Notes: generated by a model not told the origin, from the sequence alone. 64,000 nucleotides of DNA from Alistipes senegalensis JC50 (GCF_025145645.1 NZ_CP102252.1:3906001-3970000); one strand, 5' to 3'. Counted from the first letter of the stretch, positions 34,859 through 44,418 are shown. Numbers and translations are program-made.

Positions 34859-35215
34859 ATGAGTGCCGAGGATTTCAGCCGCCACGGTTCGATGAAACTC
34901 TTCATGCACCACATCTACGAGTTTCAGAAGGGTGTGCGCAGTCTGGTGCTGTGTACGATGTGCCGCACGTGCGCCGTGCTGGTCTGCGAACGGCTCGACC
35001 GGCTGGGGATCGAACACCTCACCCAGCCCGTCACCGACAGCAAGGTCAACCTCTATTTCGGCAACCGGCTGTGCCTGAACGCGGTGCGAACGTTCGTCCA
35101 CAAGCCGCTCAACGAACTGACGCCCGAGGAGGACTTCATGCTCGGCGCCATGCTGGGGTACGACATCGCCCGGCAGTGCGAACGCTTCTGCAAGCGCAAA
35201 CGCCTGCTGGCATGA
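34859..35215 (+). CDS. DUF2023 family protein
   Basis: A 118-residue small protein matching DUF2023 from memory of the family: MKLFMHHIYEFQKGVRSLVL at residues 12-31, QPVTDSKVNLYFGN in the middle, and LNELTPEEDFMLGAMLGYDIARQCERF at the end. Its function is not known. Cys residues occur at 33, 36 and 39 (CTMCRTC). Genes of this family are often next to flavodoxin, as here, so a flavodoxin-linked role is plausible. No signal peptide. Confidence 0.75.
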   Translation: MSAEDFSRHGSMKLFMHHIYEFQKGVRSLVLCTMCRTCAVLVCERLDRLGIEHLTQPVTDSKVNLYFGNRLCLNAVRTFVHKPLNELTPEEDFMLGAMLGYDIARQCERFCKRKRLLA

Positions 35216-35220
35216 GATGG

Positions 35221-35257
35221 AGAAGCCGCCGGAGATTCCGGCGGCTTCTCTTTTTTT
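35221..35257 (+). terminator. Intrinsic terminator after DUF2023 gene
   Basis: AGAAGCCGCCGGA pairs with TCCGGCGGCTTCT around GAT, followed by CTTTTTTT. Strong stem with T-run on the plus strand only. Confidence 0.9.
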
Positions 35258-35259
35258 CG

Positions 35260-36336
35260 TCAGAGTCCGACGACCTCCCCGATGACGGGTTGCAGAACCG
35301 CGGGCGGCTCGTGCCCGGCCATCGCCGCAGCGGTCCTCAGCGGCTCGTCCCACGGATGCCGCGCCAGAGCGTATTTCGAATGGTGGACCGTCAGCACCTT
35401 CCGGGCTCCCAGGTCGGCCACGGCCTGCGGCAGATGATCGGGCAGCGTATGTATATAGCGCCAGTCGGCATCGTACTGCCCGTTTTCGAGAACGGCGAGG
35501 TCGATCTCCGGGAAGCGCTCTCCGATCTGCGCGAAATGGCTTCCGTAACCGCCGTCGCCGCCGATATAGATCTTCCGCGCGGAGGTCTCCAGCAGGAAGG
35601 AGGCCCACAGCGACTTATTGGGATTCAGCCCCCGGCCCGAGAAGTGACGCGATGTCAGGCAGAAGACCCGGATTCCCTCCACGGGGCTGGCATCCTCGTC
35701 CCAGTCCAGTTCGACGATCCGCTCCGGAGCGAATCCCCAGCGTTCGAAATGTTCGCCGACACCCAGCGGACAGACGACCTTTCCGATGCGGTCTTTCAGT
35801 TCGCGGACCGTACGGTAATCGAGATGGTCCCAATGGTCGTGGGTGATGACGAGCAGATCTACCGCAGGCATATCCTCCGGGCGGTAGAGGTCGCTGCCCG
35901 GAAAGGCCCTGTTCAGAAACCCCAGCGGAGCGGCGCTCCGGAAAACCGGGTCCACGAGAATCCGCCGCCCGCCCGAAAGGATCAGGTAGGAGGAGTGTCC
36001 GAACCAGACCAGTTGCTCCCGCGCGGGGTCGAGCTCCCGCAAATCGGTCCTGACAGCAGCCACGGGCACCGCCGGACGCAGGTTCTCCGTCGAACGGAAC
36101 AGGAATCCCAGCATGGTCCGCACACGTCCCCGGTCCGCGGTGATCTGCGGGGTGCGCTCCCGGTTGCGGAACTGCCCGTCGCGGTAGTTGGGCGAGCGTT
36201 CGATCCGGACCAGCCGCTCCCCGCGGGGCAGCCGTCCGAACGAAGGTCGATGGATGAAGAGCGCGACCGCAGCGGCCAGCAGACAGACGATTCCGAGAAG
36301 CAGAAGCATGACACGTTTTGTTTTTCGGCGGAACAT
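35260..36336 (-). CDS. MBL-fold metallo-hydrolase (UlaG/NAPE-PLD-like), membrane-anchored
   Basis: A 358-residue metallo-beta-lactamase-fold hydrolase. An N-terminal transmembrane segment (VMLLLLGIVCLLAAAVALFI) anchors it. The metal-binding HDHWDHLDY is at about residue 163, WFGHSSYLI upstream, TSRHFSGRG at about 228, GGDGGYG near 261, and a late His in VHHSKYALARHPWDEP. This pattern matches the outer-membrane-type or NAPE-PLD-like branch that cleaves phosphodiesters or lactones. The start at 36336 is set by the promoter element TATATTTG at 36361-36368. Substrate unknown. Confidence 0.82.
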   Translation of the reverse strand: MFRRKTKRVMLLLLGIVCLLAAAVALFIHRPSFGRLPRGERLVRIERSPNYRDGQFRNRERTPQITADRGRVRTMLGFLFRSTENLRPAVPVAAVRTDLRELDPAREQLVWFGHSSYLILSGGRRILVDPVFRSAAPLGFLNRAFPGSDLYRPEDMPAVDLLVITHDHWDHLDYRTVRELKDRIGKVVCPLGVGEHFERWGFAPERIVELDWDEDASPVEGIRVFCLTSRHFSGRGLNPNKSLWASFLLETSARKIYIGGDGGYGSHFAQIGERFPEIDLAVLENGQYDADWRYIHTLPDHLPQAVADLGARKVLTVHHSKYALARHPWDEPLRTAAAMAGHEPPAVLQPVIGEVVGL

Positions 36337-36360
36337 TCGTAATAGCGTTTTGACAATGTA

Positions 36361-36368
36361 CAAATATA
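36361..36368 (-). promoter_or_regulatory. -7 promoter element of MBL hydrolase gene
   Basis: Minus-strand TATATTTG fits TAnnTTTG, 24 bases before the start codon. Confidence 0.55.
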
Positions 36369-36507
36369 AACCCGTTTTTCCGGTCTTTCGGTATACGGAT
36401 TCCGGATTTTATTACCGTTATTACACCTTTTCTTAACAAAAACAGGCATTTCGGCATCATATTCGCCCGATTTGCACCGGGAGGAGAGGCAGATTGACAA
36501 AAAATCC

Positions 36508-36515
36508 TAATTTTG
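36508..36515 (+). promoter_or_regulatory. -7 promoter element of first RND operon
   Basis: TAATTTTG fits TAnnTTTG and lies 54 bases before the ATG at 36570. Confidence 0.5.
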
Positions 36516-36569
36516 CAATCCAAATACCGGACATCCGAACCAGGCAATCAATACACACGATGTCAAGCA

Positions 36570-37835
36570 ATGAAAATATCCCGTGATAAAATCAGGCAGC
36601 AGGCACTCCTGACAGGACGCCGCACGCTGGAACTGGGCAAAGAGGCAGGCGGCAGGGTCCGCCGCTTTTCCAAACGCACCTGGATCATCCTCGGCGGAGC
36701 CGCCGTCGTGGCGGCCGGAGGGCTGTGGTGGTGGCTGCGTCCCGAGCCCGCAAAACCCGTCTGGCCGGTGGTCGAGGTCGAACCCGTCCAGACCGACGAT
36801 ATAGAACTTTACGGCGAATACGTCGGACGCATCCGCGCCCAGCAGTTCGTCGAAATCCGCGCCCGCGTCGAGGGCTTCCTCGAAAAGATGATGTTCGAAG
36901 AGGGCACCTATGTCCGCAAGGGACAGCCTCTGTTCATCATCGACCCCAAACTCTATCGGGCGCACGCCAACAAGGCCCGGGCCCAGCTGAACAAGGACAA
37001 GGCCATGGCCCTCAAAGCCGAGCGCGACTTGCAGCGCATCCGTCCGCTCTACGAGCAGAACGCCGCGAGCCAACTGGACCTCGACAACGCCATCGCTTCC
37101 TACGAAAGCGCCACGGCGGCCGTGGCGATGAGCGAGGCCGACCTCACGCAGACCGAAACGGCCCTGAGCTACACCACCGTCAGTTCGCCGATCTCGGGCT
37201 ACATCTCCGAGCGCAGCGTGGACATCGGGACGCTCGTGGGTCCCAACGGCAAATCGCTGCTGGCGACGGTGGTCAAGAGCGACACCGTGCGCGTGGATTT
37301 CAGCATGACGGGTCTCGACTACCTCAAAAGCAGGGCCCGCAACGTCAACCTGGGCCAGAAAGACTCCACACGCAAGTGGGACCCCTACATCACCATCACG
37401 CTGGCCGACAACACGCAGTATCCGCTGCGCGGGCTCGTGGACTTCGCCGATCCGCAGGTAGATCCCGAAACGGGAACCTTCTCCGTGCGGGCCGAGATGG
37501 CCAACCCCGACCGCATCCTGCTTCCGGGGCAGATCACCAAGGTGCGCCTGCTGCTGGACGTACGCGAAGACGCCACGGTCGTTCCGACCAAATCCGTCGT
37601 CATCGAGAAGGGCGGCGCCTATGTCTTCGTCATACGGCCCGACAGCATCGCCGAGCGCCGCATGATCGAACTCGGCCCCGAGGTCGATAACCGGGTGATC
37701 GTCGAACGGGGCGTCGTTCCCGGCGAGAAGATCGTCGTGGAGGGCTTCCACAAGCTCACCCACGGCGACAAGGTGGACCCCGTGCCGGCCCCTGCAAAGA
37801 GTCGCGTAACCGAGACGGAGGCGTCTGAAAAATAG
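36570..37835 (+). CDS. RND efflux periplasmic adaptor (MFP) subunit
   Basis: A 421-residue membrane fusion protein linking the RND pump to the outer-membrane channel. It has one N-terminal transmembrane anchor (WIILGGAAVVAAGGLWWWL, about residues 34-52), not a lipoprotein signal. Then the barrel-sandwich half (VEIRARVEGFLEKMMFEEGTYVRKGQ), an alpha-helical hairpin of Gln/Ala-rich coiled coil (about 120-180), and the second half YTTVSSPISGYISERSV. ATG 36570 is the first family-like start. First gene of a three-gene operon with the permease and channel. Confidence 0.88.
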   Translation: MKISRDKIRQQALLTGRRTLELGKEAGGRVRRFSKRTWIILGGAAVVAAGGLWWWLRPEPAKPVWPVVEVEPVQTDDIELYGEYVGRIRAQQFVEIRARVEGFLEKMMFEEGTYVRKGQPLFIIDPKLYRAHANKARAQLNKDKAMALKAERDLQRIRPLYEQNAASQLDLDNAIASYESATAAVAMSEADLTQTETALSYTTVSSPISGYISERSVDIGTLVGPNGKSLLATVVKSDTVRVDFSMTGLDYLKSRARNVNLGQKDSTRKWDPYITITLADNTQYPLRGLVDFADPQVDPETGTFSVRAEMANPDRILLPGQITKVRLLLDVREDATVVPTKSVVIEKGGAYVFVIRPDSIAERRMIELGPEVDNRVIVERGVVPGEKIVVEGFHKLTHGDKVDPVPAPAKSRVTETEASEK

Positions 37836-37841
37836 CGAGCC

Positions 37842-40800
37842 ATGAAATCGGATTTCTTTATCGACCGGCCCGTATTCTCGACCGTTCTCTCCATCATCAT
37901 CGTCATCGTCGGCCTGCTGGGACTGGTATTGCTGCCCGTGGACCAGTATCCGCGCATCGTGCCCCCGGTGGTGAAGGTTTCGGCATCGTATCCCGGCGCC
38001 AGCGCCCAGACCGTGACTCAGGCCGTCGCCACGCCCATCGAACAGGAACTCAACGGAACGCCCGGCATGCTCTACATGGAATCGACGAGCAGCAACTCGG
38101 GCGGTTTCTCCGCCACCGTCACGTTCGACATCGACACGGACGCCGACCTGGCGGCCGTCGAGATTCAGAACCGCGTGAAGCAGGCCGAGGCGCGTCTTCC
38201 GGCCGAAGTCATCCAGAACGGCATTTCGGTCGAGAAGCAGGCTTCGAGCCGCCTGATGACCATCACGCTGCTGTCGAACGACCCCAAGTTCGACGAGATA
38301 TACCTTTCGAACTACGCCACGCTCAACGTGCTGGACATGCTGCGCCGCGTGAAGGGGGTCGGCAGCGTCTCGAACGTCGGCAGCCGCTACTACGCCATGC
38401 AGATCTGGGTGCAGCCCGACCGGCTGGCCAACCTCGGACTGACGGTCCAGGACCTGCAAAAGGTACTCAAAGACCAGAACCGCGAATCGGCGGCGGGCGT
38501 ACTGGGCCAGCAGCCCATCACGGACCTCGATGTCACGATCCCGATCACCGCCCGCGGACGCCTTTCGTCGGTCCGCGAGTTCGAGGAGATCGTCATCCGC
38601 GCCAACCCCGACGGATCGCTCATCCGCCTCAGGGACGTGGCCCGCATCTCGCTCGAAGCCTCGTCGTACAGCACCGAGAGCGGCATCAACGGCGGCAATG
38701 CGGCCGTGATGAATATCAACATGCTGCCGGGCGCCAACGCCATGGAGGTGGCGCACTCGGTGCGCGAGACGATGGAGGAGATCAGCCGCAGCTTCCCCGA
38801 GGGCATCTCCTACAAGATTCCGTTCGACATGACCTCCTACATCTCGCAGTCGATCAAGGAGGTCTACCACACATTGTTCGAAGCCTTGCTGCTGGTGATC
38901 CTCGTGGTCTTCCTCTCGCTGCAAAACTGGCGCGCGACGCTCATCCCGACGATAGCCGTGCCGATCTCGCTGATCGGTACGTTCGGCGTGATGCTGGCCT
39001 TCGGATTCTCGCTCAACATGATGACCCTGCTGGGACTTATCCTCGCCATCGGCATCGTCGTGGACGACGCCATCGTGGTCGTCGAAGCCGTGGAACGCAC
39101 GATGGACGAAGAGGGGCTCTCCCCGTACGAAGCCACGAAGAAAGCCATGAGCGGACTGGGCAGCGCCATCGTCGCCACGTCGCTGGTGCTGTGCGCCGTG
39201 TTCGTTCCCGTGAGCTTCCTCTCGGGCATCACCGGCCAGCTCTACCGCCAGTTCACCATCACCATCGCCGTTTCGGTGCTGATCTCGACGTTCGTGGCCC
39301 TGACGCTTTCGCCGGCCCTCTGCGCCCTGATCCTGCGCCCCGATCCGGGCAAAAAGAAAAACCGTCTTTTCCGCCGCATCAACATCTGGCTGGCCAACGG
39401 AACGAAGTTCTACGAACGGATGATCCGCGGCGGCGTGCACCATTCGAAACGCATGCTGGCGCTCTTCGGGCTGACGCTCGCGGCGCTGTGGGCGCTCAAC
39501 CGGATCGTTCCCCAGAGCTTCATGCCGCAGGAGGACCAAGGCTATTTCACCGTCGAACTGGAACTTCCGGAAGGGGCCACGCTCGAACGTACGCGCCGCG
39601 TGACGGACCGCGCTATGGAGTACCTGATGTCGCTCGAAGAGGTGGAATACGTGCTCAACGTCACCGGATCGAGCCCCCGCGTGGGCACCAACCAGTCGCG
39701 CAGCCAGCTGACGGTGATCCTCAAACCGTGGGAGGAGCGCAAAAATTCGGACATCCGCCGGCTGATGAACGACATCCGCGAGGAGATGCGCCGTTATCCC
39801 GAAAGCAAGGTCTACCTCTCGACGCCGCCCGTCATTCCGGGACTGGGCGCCTCGGGCGGTTTCGAAATGGTGCTCGAAGCCCGCGGCAACGCCTCGTACG
39901 GCGACCTCCAGCGGGCCGTGGACACGCTGCTGCACTACGCTTCGAAGCGCAAGGAGCTGACGGGCCTCTCGTCGTCGATGCAGAGCGACATCCCGCAGCT
40001 CTATTTCGACGTGGACCGCGACAAGGCCCAGATGCTCGGCGTTCCGATGGCCGACATCTTCTCGACGATGAAGACCTTCACCGGATCGGTCTACGTCAAC
40101 GACTTCAACATGTTCAACCGCATCTACCGCGTCTACATCCAGGCCGAAGCCCCGTACCGGGCCCAGCGGGAGAATTTGGGTCTCTTCTTCGTGCGGGGCG
40201 CCGACAAGGCGATGATCCCCATCACGGCCCTCGGTACGACCTCCTACACCACGGGACCGGGCACCATCCGGCGTTTCAACATGTTCAACGCGGCGACCGT
40301 CTCGGGCGAGGCGGCTCAGGGATACAGCTCGGGGCAGGCTATGGCCATCCTCGAACAGATCGCCCGCCGCCACCTGCCGCAGTCGATCGGCGTCGAGTGG
40401 AGCGGCCTTTCCTATCAGGAAAAACACGTCAGCGGCCAGACCGGGTACGTGCTGGCGCTGGCTTTCCTCTTCGTCTTCCTGTTCCTCGCGGCGCAGTACG
40501 AAAGCTGGCTGATCCCCGTGGCGGTGATCCTCTCGCTGCCGATCGCAGGCATCGGCGCCTATCTGGGCAACTGGGCCTGCGGGCTGGAGAACAACATCTA
40601 CTTCCAGATCGGACTGGTGATGCTGGTGGGGCTGGTGGCCAAGAACGCCATCCTGATCGTCGAGTTCGCCAAGGATGAAGTCGAAAAGGGCCGCGACATC
40701 CTCACGGCCGTCATTCTGGCCGCACGCCTGCGCTTCCGGCCCATCGTCATGACTTCGCTGGCCTTCATCCTCGGCATGCTGCCGCTGGTCTTCGCCAGCG

Positions 40801-40940
40801 GTCCCGGATCGGCCAGCCGGCAGGGCATCGGCACGGGCGTCTTCTTCGGCATGCTGGTGGCCATCACCGTCGGCATCGTCTTCGTGCCGTTGTTCTTCGT
40901 CTGGGTGTATAAACTGAAGGAAAAATGGAGTACGCGATGA
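37842..40940 (+). CDS. RND efflux permease (AcrB/HAE1 type)
   Basis: A 1032-residue proton-driven inner membrane pump. It starts DFFIDRPVFSTVLSIIIVI (TM1), followed by the pore domain (YPGASAQTVTQAVATPIEQELNG). The proton-relay Asp pair is D408-D409 in GIVVDDAIVVVEAVER, at the same place as in AcrB. Later motifs include FVPVSFLSGITGQLYRQF and QIGLVMLVGLVAKNAILIVEFA. Length fits the family. It lies six bases after the adaptor and overlaps the channel gene by four bases. Substrates cannot be told from the sequence. Confidence 0.93.
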   Translation: MKSDFFIDRPVFSTVLSIIIVIVGLLGLVLLPVDQYPRIVPPVVKVSASYPGASAQTVTQAVATPIEQELNGTPGMLYMESTSSNSGGFSATVTFDIDTDADLAAVEIQNRVKQAEARLPAEVIQNGISVEKQASSRLMTITLLSNDPKFDEIYLSNYATLNVLDMLRRVKGVGSVSNVGSRYYAMQIWVQPDRLANLGLTVQDLQKVLKDQNRESAAGVLGQQPITDLDVTIPITARGRLSSVREFEEIVIRANPDGSLIRLRDVARISLEASSYSTESGINGGNAAVMNINMLPGANAMEVAHSVRETMEEISRSFPEGISYKIPFDMTSYISQSIKEVYHTLFEALLLVILVVFLSLQNWRATLIPTIAVPISLIGTFGVMLAFGFSLNMMTLLGLILAIGIVVDDAIVVVEAVERTMDEEGLSPYEATKKAMSGLGSAIVATSLVLCAVFVPVSFLSGITGQLYRQFTITIAVSVLISTFVALTLSPALCALILRPDPGKKKNRLFRRINIWLANGTKFYERMIRGGVHHSKRMLALFGLTLAALWALNRIVPQSFMPQEDQGYFTVELELPEGATLERTRRVTDRAMEYLMSLEEVEYVLNVTGSSPRVGTNQSRSQLTVILKPWEERKNSDIRRLMNDIREEMRRYPESKVYLSTPPVIPGLGASGGFEMVLEARGNASYGDLQRAVDTLLHYASKRKELTGLSSSMQSDIPQLYFDVDRDKAQMLGVPMADIFSTMKTFTGSVYVNDFNMFNRIYRVYIQAEAPYRAQRENLGLFFVRGADKAMIPITALGTTSYTTGPGTIRRFNMFNAATVSGEAAQGYSSGQAMAILEQIARRHLPQSIGVEWSGLSYQEKHVSGQTGYVLALAFLFVFLFLAAQYESWLIPVAVILSLPIAGIGAYLGNWACGLENNIYFQIGLVMLVGLVAKNAILIVEFAKDEVEKGRDILTAVILAARLRFRPIVMTSLAFILGMLPLVFASGPGSASRQGIGTGVFFGMLVAITVGIVFVPLFFVWVYKLKEKWSTR

Positions 40941-42334
40941 AACGAAGCACTTTATATATCTTCGGAGCCCTGCTGCTGACTCTGGCGGGAGGCTGCTCCG
41001 TGCAGAAGAAATGCCCGGCCCCGGAACTGAACCTCCCCGCCGAGATCGTCGCCGGACGCACCGATTCGCTGACCATCGGCGACATGGCCTGGTGGGAGGT
41101 CTACACCGATACGACGCTCTGCCGGCTGATCGGCCGCACGCTCGACCGCAACCGCAACATGCAGTCCGCCGAAGCGCGCATCCGCCAGCTGGAGGAGCTC
41201 TACCGGGTGAGCAAGGCGGCCCGGCTGCCGTCGCTCGGAGGGTTGGTGCTCGCCGACAACGAGACCAACGACTATTACGGCGAGGCCCACAAGAGCGACG
41301 CCGAATTCAGCGTCAAGGCGACCCTGAGCTGGGAAGCCGACCTGTGGGGCAACCTGCGGTGGGCCAAACGCAAGGGCGCGGCGGAATACCTCGCCTCGGT
41401 CGAGGCGGCCCGGGCCATGCAAATGACGCTCGTCGCCGAAGTGGCCACGGCCTATTTCGAGCTGACGGCGCTGGATCACGAACTGGACGTGGTGCGCCGC
41501 ACGGTGGAGACCCGCGAGGAGAGCATGCGGCAGGCCCGGCTGCGTTTCGAAGGCGGCCTGACCTCCGAGACAGCCTACCAGCAGGCGAAAGTCGAGCTGG
41601 CGAGCGCCTCGGCGCTGATTCCCGACCTCGAACTGAAAATCGCCCAAAAGGAAAATCAGATCTCGGTGCTCGCGGGAGGCTATCCCGCCCGCGTGTCGCG
41701 CAGCAAGATGAACCTGAATGTCACGATGCCCGACTCGCTGGCCATAGGAGTGCCCTCGACGCTGTTGCAGCGCCGTCCCGACGTGCGGCAGGCCGAGCAG
41801 AATCTGAAAGCCGCAATGGCCGCAGCCGGCATGGCCTATGCCGACCGGTTCCCGCGGCTGACGATCTCGCTGACGGGAGGGCTCGAAAACGACGCCCTCA
41901 AAGGACTCATCGAATCCCCGTTCTCCTATGCCGTCGGCAACCTCACGGCGCCGCTGTTCGCCTTCGGATCGAAACGGGCGAAATACCGCGCGGCGCTGGC
42001 GGCCTACGACCAGGCGCGGCTAGCTTACGAACAGAAGGTGCTGGAGGTCTTCCGGGAGGTTAACGACGCCGTGGTCGCCTATCGCAACATGCGCAGGACC
42101 GCCGAACTGAAATTCAACCTCAAAGAGGCGGCCCGGCAGTATGTCGTGCTGGCCAAGTTGCAGTACATAAACGGGGTGATCCGCTACATCGACGTACTCG
42201 ACGCCCAGCGGAAATTCTTCGACGCGCAGGTCGAGGAGAGCAAGGCCGTGCGCAACGAACATCTGGCGCTGGTCGGGCTCTACAAGGCCCTCGGCGGCGG
42301 ATGGGATACCCCGGAGCACGAAAAGAAAGGCTGA
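40937..42334 (+). CDS. TolC-type outer membrane efflux lipoprotein (NodT family)
   Basis: A 465-residue outer-membrane channel lipoprotein. The signal ends at lipobox LAGGC (about residue 20). Two repeated halves of the outer membrane efflux family are seen, with LSWEADLWGNLRWAKRKG, ELTALDHELD and IGVPSTLLQRRPDVRQAEQNL as landmarks. ATG 40937 overlaps the permease stop as ATGA; an ATG at 40925 is four codons upstream. The stop codon lies in the stem of a terminator shared with the convergent Crp/Fnr gene. Confidence 0.88.
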   Translation: MKRSTLYIFGALLLTLAGGCSVQKKCPAPELNLPAEIVAGRTDSLTIGDMAWWEVYTDTTLCRLIGRTLDRNRNMQSAEARIRQLEELYRVSKAARLPSLGGLVLADNETNDYYGEAHKSDAEFSVKATLSWEADLWGNLRWAKRKGAAEYLASVEAARAMQMTLVAEVATAYFELTALDHELDVVRRTVETREESMRQARLRFEGGLTSETAYQQAKVELASASALIPDLELKIAQKENQISVLAGGYPARVSRSKMNLNVTMPDSLAIGVPSTLLQRRPDVRQAEQNLKAAMAAAGMAYADRFPRLTISLTGGLENDALKGLIESPFSYAVGNLTAPLFAFGSKRAKYRAALAAYDQARLAYEQKVLEVFREVNDAVVAYRNMRRTAELKFNLKEAARQYVVLAKLQYINGVIRYIDVLDAQRKFFDAQVEESKAVRNEHLALVGLYKALGGGWDTPEHEKKG

Positions 42335-42356
42335 CCCCGACGGTCAGCCTTTTTTC
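42328..42356. terminator. Bidirectional terminator shared by convergent genes
   Basis: GGCTGACC pairs with GGTCAGCC around CCGAC, with T-runs on both strands. The stop codons of the channel gene (plus) and of the Crp/Fnr gene (minus) both lie in the stem arms. Confidence 0.85.
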
Positions 42357-42922
42357 TTCCCCAGTTTGGCCCGGATGCGGCTCAGCGACTGCGGCGTGAT
42401 CCAGAGGTAGGAGGCGATGTGTTTCAACGGCACGACCTGCAACAGTTCAGGGCTCTCGGCCATCAGCGTCCGGTAACGCTCCTCGGCCCGCGGGGCCCCA
42501 CCCGAAAGAATCCAGTTTTCAAGCGCCATAAACTGCTCCTCGAAGAGCCGCCGTCCGAAATTGGCCGCCCCGACCGACGAGGCGAAAAACTCCTCCAGAT
42601 CGGCTTTGGCGATGCCGTACAGCTCGGCGTCGCACATCGCCTCGATGGTGATCTGCGAAGGAGCGTTGCCGACATATCCCCACGTCGAAAAGAGCGCCTC
42701 GCCCTCGCCGGCGAACCACACCGAAACATCTGCGCCGTCGTTGCAGTAGCGGCCCAGCCAGATGCCGCGGCTCACGACGTAGAAATCGGAATTGCGTTCG
42801 CCCTCGCGGACCACACATTCGCCCTTCCGGAAAGTCCGTCGCTCCATCCGTTCCACGAGCCGCCGGCACTCCTCAGGGGGAAGGTTGTATTTCCGGCTGA
42901 ATTTTTCGATAAAAGCCTCCAT
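42344..42922 (-). CDS. Crp/Fnr family regulator
   Basis: A 192-residue regulator. The N-terminal 120 residues are a cyclic-nucleotide-binding-like beta roll (FRKGECVVREGERNSDFYVVSRGIW, then FAGEGEALFSTWGY), and the C-terminus has a short helix-turn-helix (LKHIASYLWITPQSLSRIRAKLGKKKG) as is usual in Bacteroidetes members. No Cys cluster for Fe-S binding is present, so it is not an FNR-type oxygen sensor. It converges on the efflux operon. Ligand unknown. Confidence 0.85.
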   Translation of the reverse strand: MEAFIEKFSRKYNLPPEECRRLVERMERRTFRKGECVVREGERNSDFYVVSRGIWLGRYCNDGADVSVWFAGEGEALFSTWGYVGNAPSQITIEAMCDAELYGIAKADLEEFFASSVGAANFGRRLFEEQFMALENWILSGGAPRAEERYRTLMAESPELLQVVPLKHIASYLWITPQSLSRIRAKLGKKKG

Positions 42923-42942
42923 GCCTTACAGATTTGAGAAGA

Positions 42943-42950
42943 CAAAGATA
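42943..42950 (-). promoter_or_regulatory. -7 promoter element of Crp/Fnr gene
   Basis: Minus-strand TATCTTTG fits TAnnTTTG, 20 bases before the start codon. Confidence 0.55.
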
Positions 42951-43003
42951 GCACAAAATCGAACAACCGGCCCCTTTTCAGCCGCAAGCCATCCTGCAAC
43001 CCT

Positions 43004-44356
43004 CTAAAACCTGCTTTTCAAGCGGGTCCGATAGTAGATCGCCATGACGACCCCGAAGGTAAGCACCTCGGCCAGCGGCACGGCCAGCCAGATGCCCTCG
43101 ACATCCAGCAACAGGGGCAGTCCGAAGAAGCAGAGCACCATGAAGACGAATCCGCGCAGGAGGGTGACCAACATGGCCGGACGCGCCCGCTCGACGCTCT
43201 GGAAATAACTGATCGCCACGATGTTCACGGCAAAAAAGACGAATCCCGACGCGAACAGCGGAAGCCCCCGGACGGCGATGTCGTAAGCAGGGTAGGCGCT
43301 GTCGATGAACATGGCCACGATTTCGCGGCTGAAAAGCGCCGTCACGCCGAAGAAACCCAGTCCGGCCGTCAGGGCCGTCATCAGCGCCAGCCGGAACGCC
43401 TTGCGCACACGTGCGTCGTTGCCCGCGCCGAAATTGTAGCTCAAGATCGGCTGTGCCGACTGGCCGATGGCATTGTAGACCATGAAGATAATCGGAAAGA
43501 AATAGCAGGCGATGCTGAACGCCGCCACGCCGTCCTCGCCCAGATAGCGGATAAAGACGTAGTTCCCGGCGAACATCATCGTCGCAATGGCTCCTTCGCA
43601 CAGGAAGGTCGAGAGCCCCAGCCGGCACATGTACTCCACATTGCGCAAGGTCAGGCGCATGCTTTTGCGGCTCAGTTTCACACGGCAGAAACGCACGACC
43701 CGCCGGCGGCCGCTCAGATAGACGAGGATCATCCCCGCACCCACGATATAGCCCAGGCTCGTGGCCAGCGCGGCGCCCGTCATTCCCCAGCCGAAGATGA
43801 AGATGAACACGTAGTCCAGCGCGATATTGATGACCGCCGGAACGGCGTTGCAAAGCATAGCGTAATTGGGCGACCCGTCGAGGCGGATGAAGAACATCCC
43901 CGAGCTGAGCAGGGCGCTGAAAGGCAGGAAAGGCGCGAACCAGTGCATGTACTCCACGGCCAGCGGCAGCAGGCGGTCCGAGCTGCCCAGCAACCGGGCA
44001 ACTGCGGGAGCGTACCAGGTAATGAGGAAGCTGTATGTCGCCAGCAGCAGCGACGAAACCACCACGGCCTGCGTCACGTTGATACGCGCGACCTTGACTT
44101 TCCCCTGCGAGAGGTGGATCGAGGCCACGACCGAGGCCCCGACGCCGAACATCAGTCCGACGCCTGTGCTGATGAGGAACAGCGGGGCGGTGATGTTAAC
44201 CGCGGCCAGAGCGTCGCTGCCGATGCCGCGGCCCACGAAAATCCCGTCCGTGATGACGAACACGGCCGAGAAAATCATCCCCAGCACGGTAGGAATCAGC
44301 AGTTTGCGGAACAATTTCGAAATGTCCATGCTGCCGAAATCAATACTGTCTTTCAT
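43004..44356 (-). CDS. MATE family efflux transporter
   Basis: A 450-residue multidrug/toxin extrusion or DinF-like transporter with about twelve hydrophobic segments in two related halves. Start KDSIDFGSMDISKLFRKLLIPTVLGMI; GRGIGSDALAAVNITAPLFLI is the conserved first-half motif; AVFVITDGIF lies in TM1-2, and IGQSAQPILSYNFGAGNDARVRKAFR is the matching second-half motif. The start at 44356 is chosen because a TATCTTTG promoter element lies 20 bases upstream and the longer frame has no family residues. A cation-coupled drug or metabolite exporter by family. Confidence 0.88.
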   Translation of the reverse strand: MKDSIDFGSMDISKLFRKLLIPTVLGMIFSAVFVITDGIFVGRGIGSDALAAVNITAPLFLISTGVGLMFGVGASVVASIHLSQGKVKVARINVTQAVVVSSLLLATYSFLITWYAPAVARLLGSSDRLLPLAVEYMHWFAPFLPFSALLSSGMFFIRLDGSPNYAMLCNAVPAVINIALDYVFIFIFGWGMTGAALATSLGYIVGAGMILVYLSGRRRVVRFCRVKLSRKSMRLTLRNVEYMCRLGLSTFLCEGAIATMMFAGNYVFIRYLGEDGVAAFSIACYFFPIIFMVYNAIGQSAQPILSYNFGAGNDARVRKAFRLALMTALTAGLGFFGVTALFSREIVAMFIDSAYPAYDIAVRGLPLFASGFVFFAVNIVAISYFQSVERARPAMLVTLLRGFVFMVLCFFGLPLLLDVEGIWLAVPLAEVLTFGVVMAIYYRTRLKSRF

Positions 44357-44376
44357 AAGGCTCGTTTTTCGGTGTG

Positions 44377-44384
44377 CAAAGATA
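44377..44384 (-). promoter_or_regulatory. -7 promoter element of MATE gene
   Basis: Minus-strand TATCTTTG fits TAnnTTTG, 20 bases before the start at 44356. Confidence 0.55.
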
Positions 44385-44418
44385 CGCGCTTGCGGCCGGG
44401 CAAAAATTAACATTTGGT

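Noticed and set aside
36507..40427. 1306-codon minus-strand frame under the first RND operon, and similar frames at 51966-54206 and 56360-57922.
   Set aside because: Antisense shadows of the pump and metabolic genes; no family features and no promoter.
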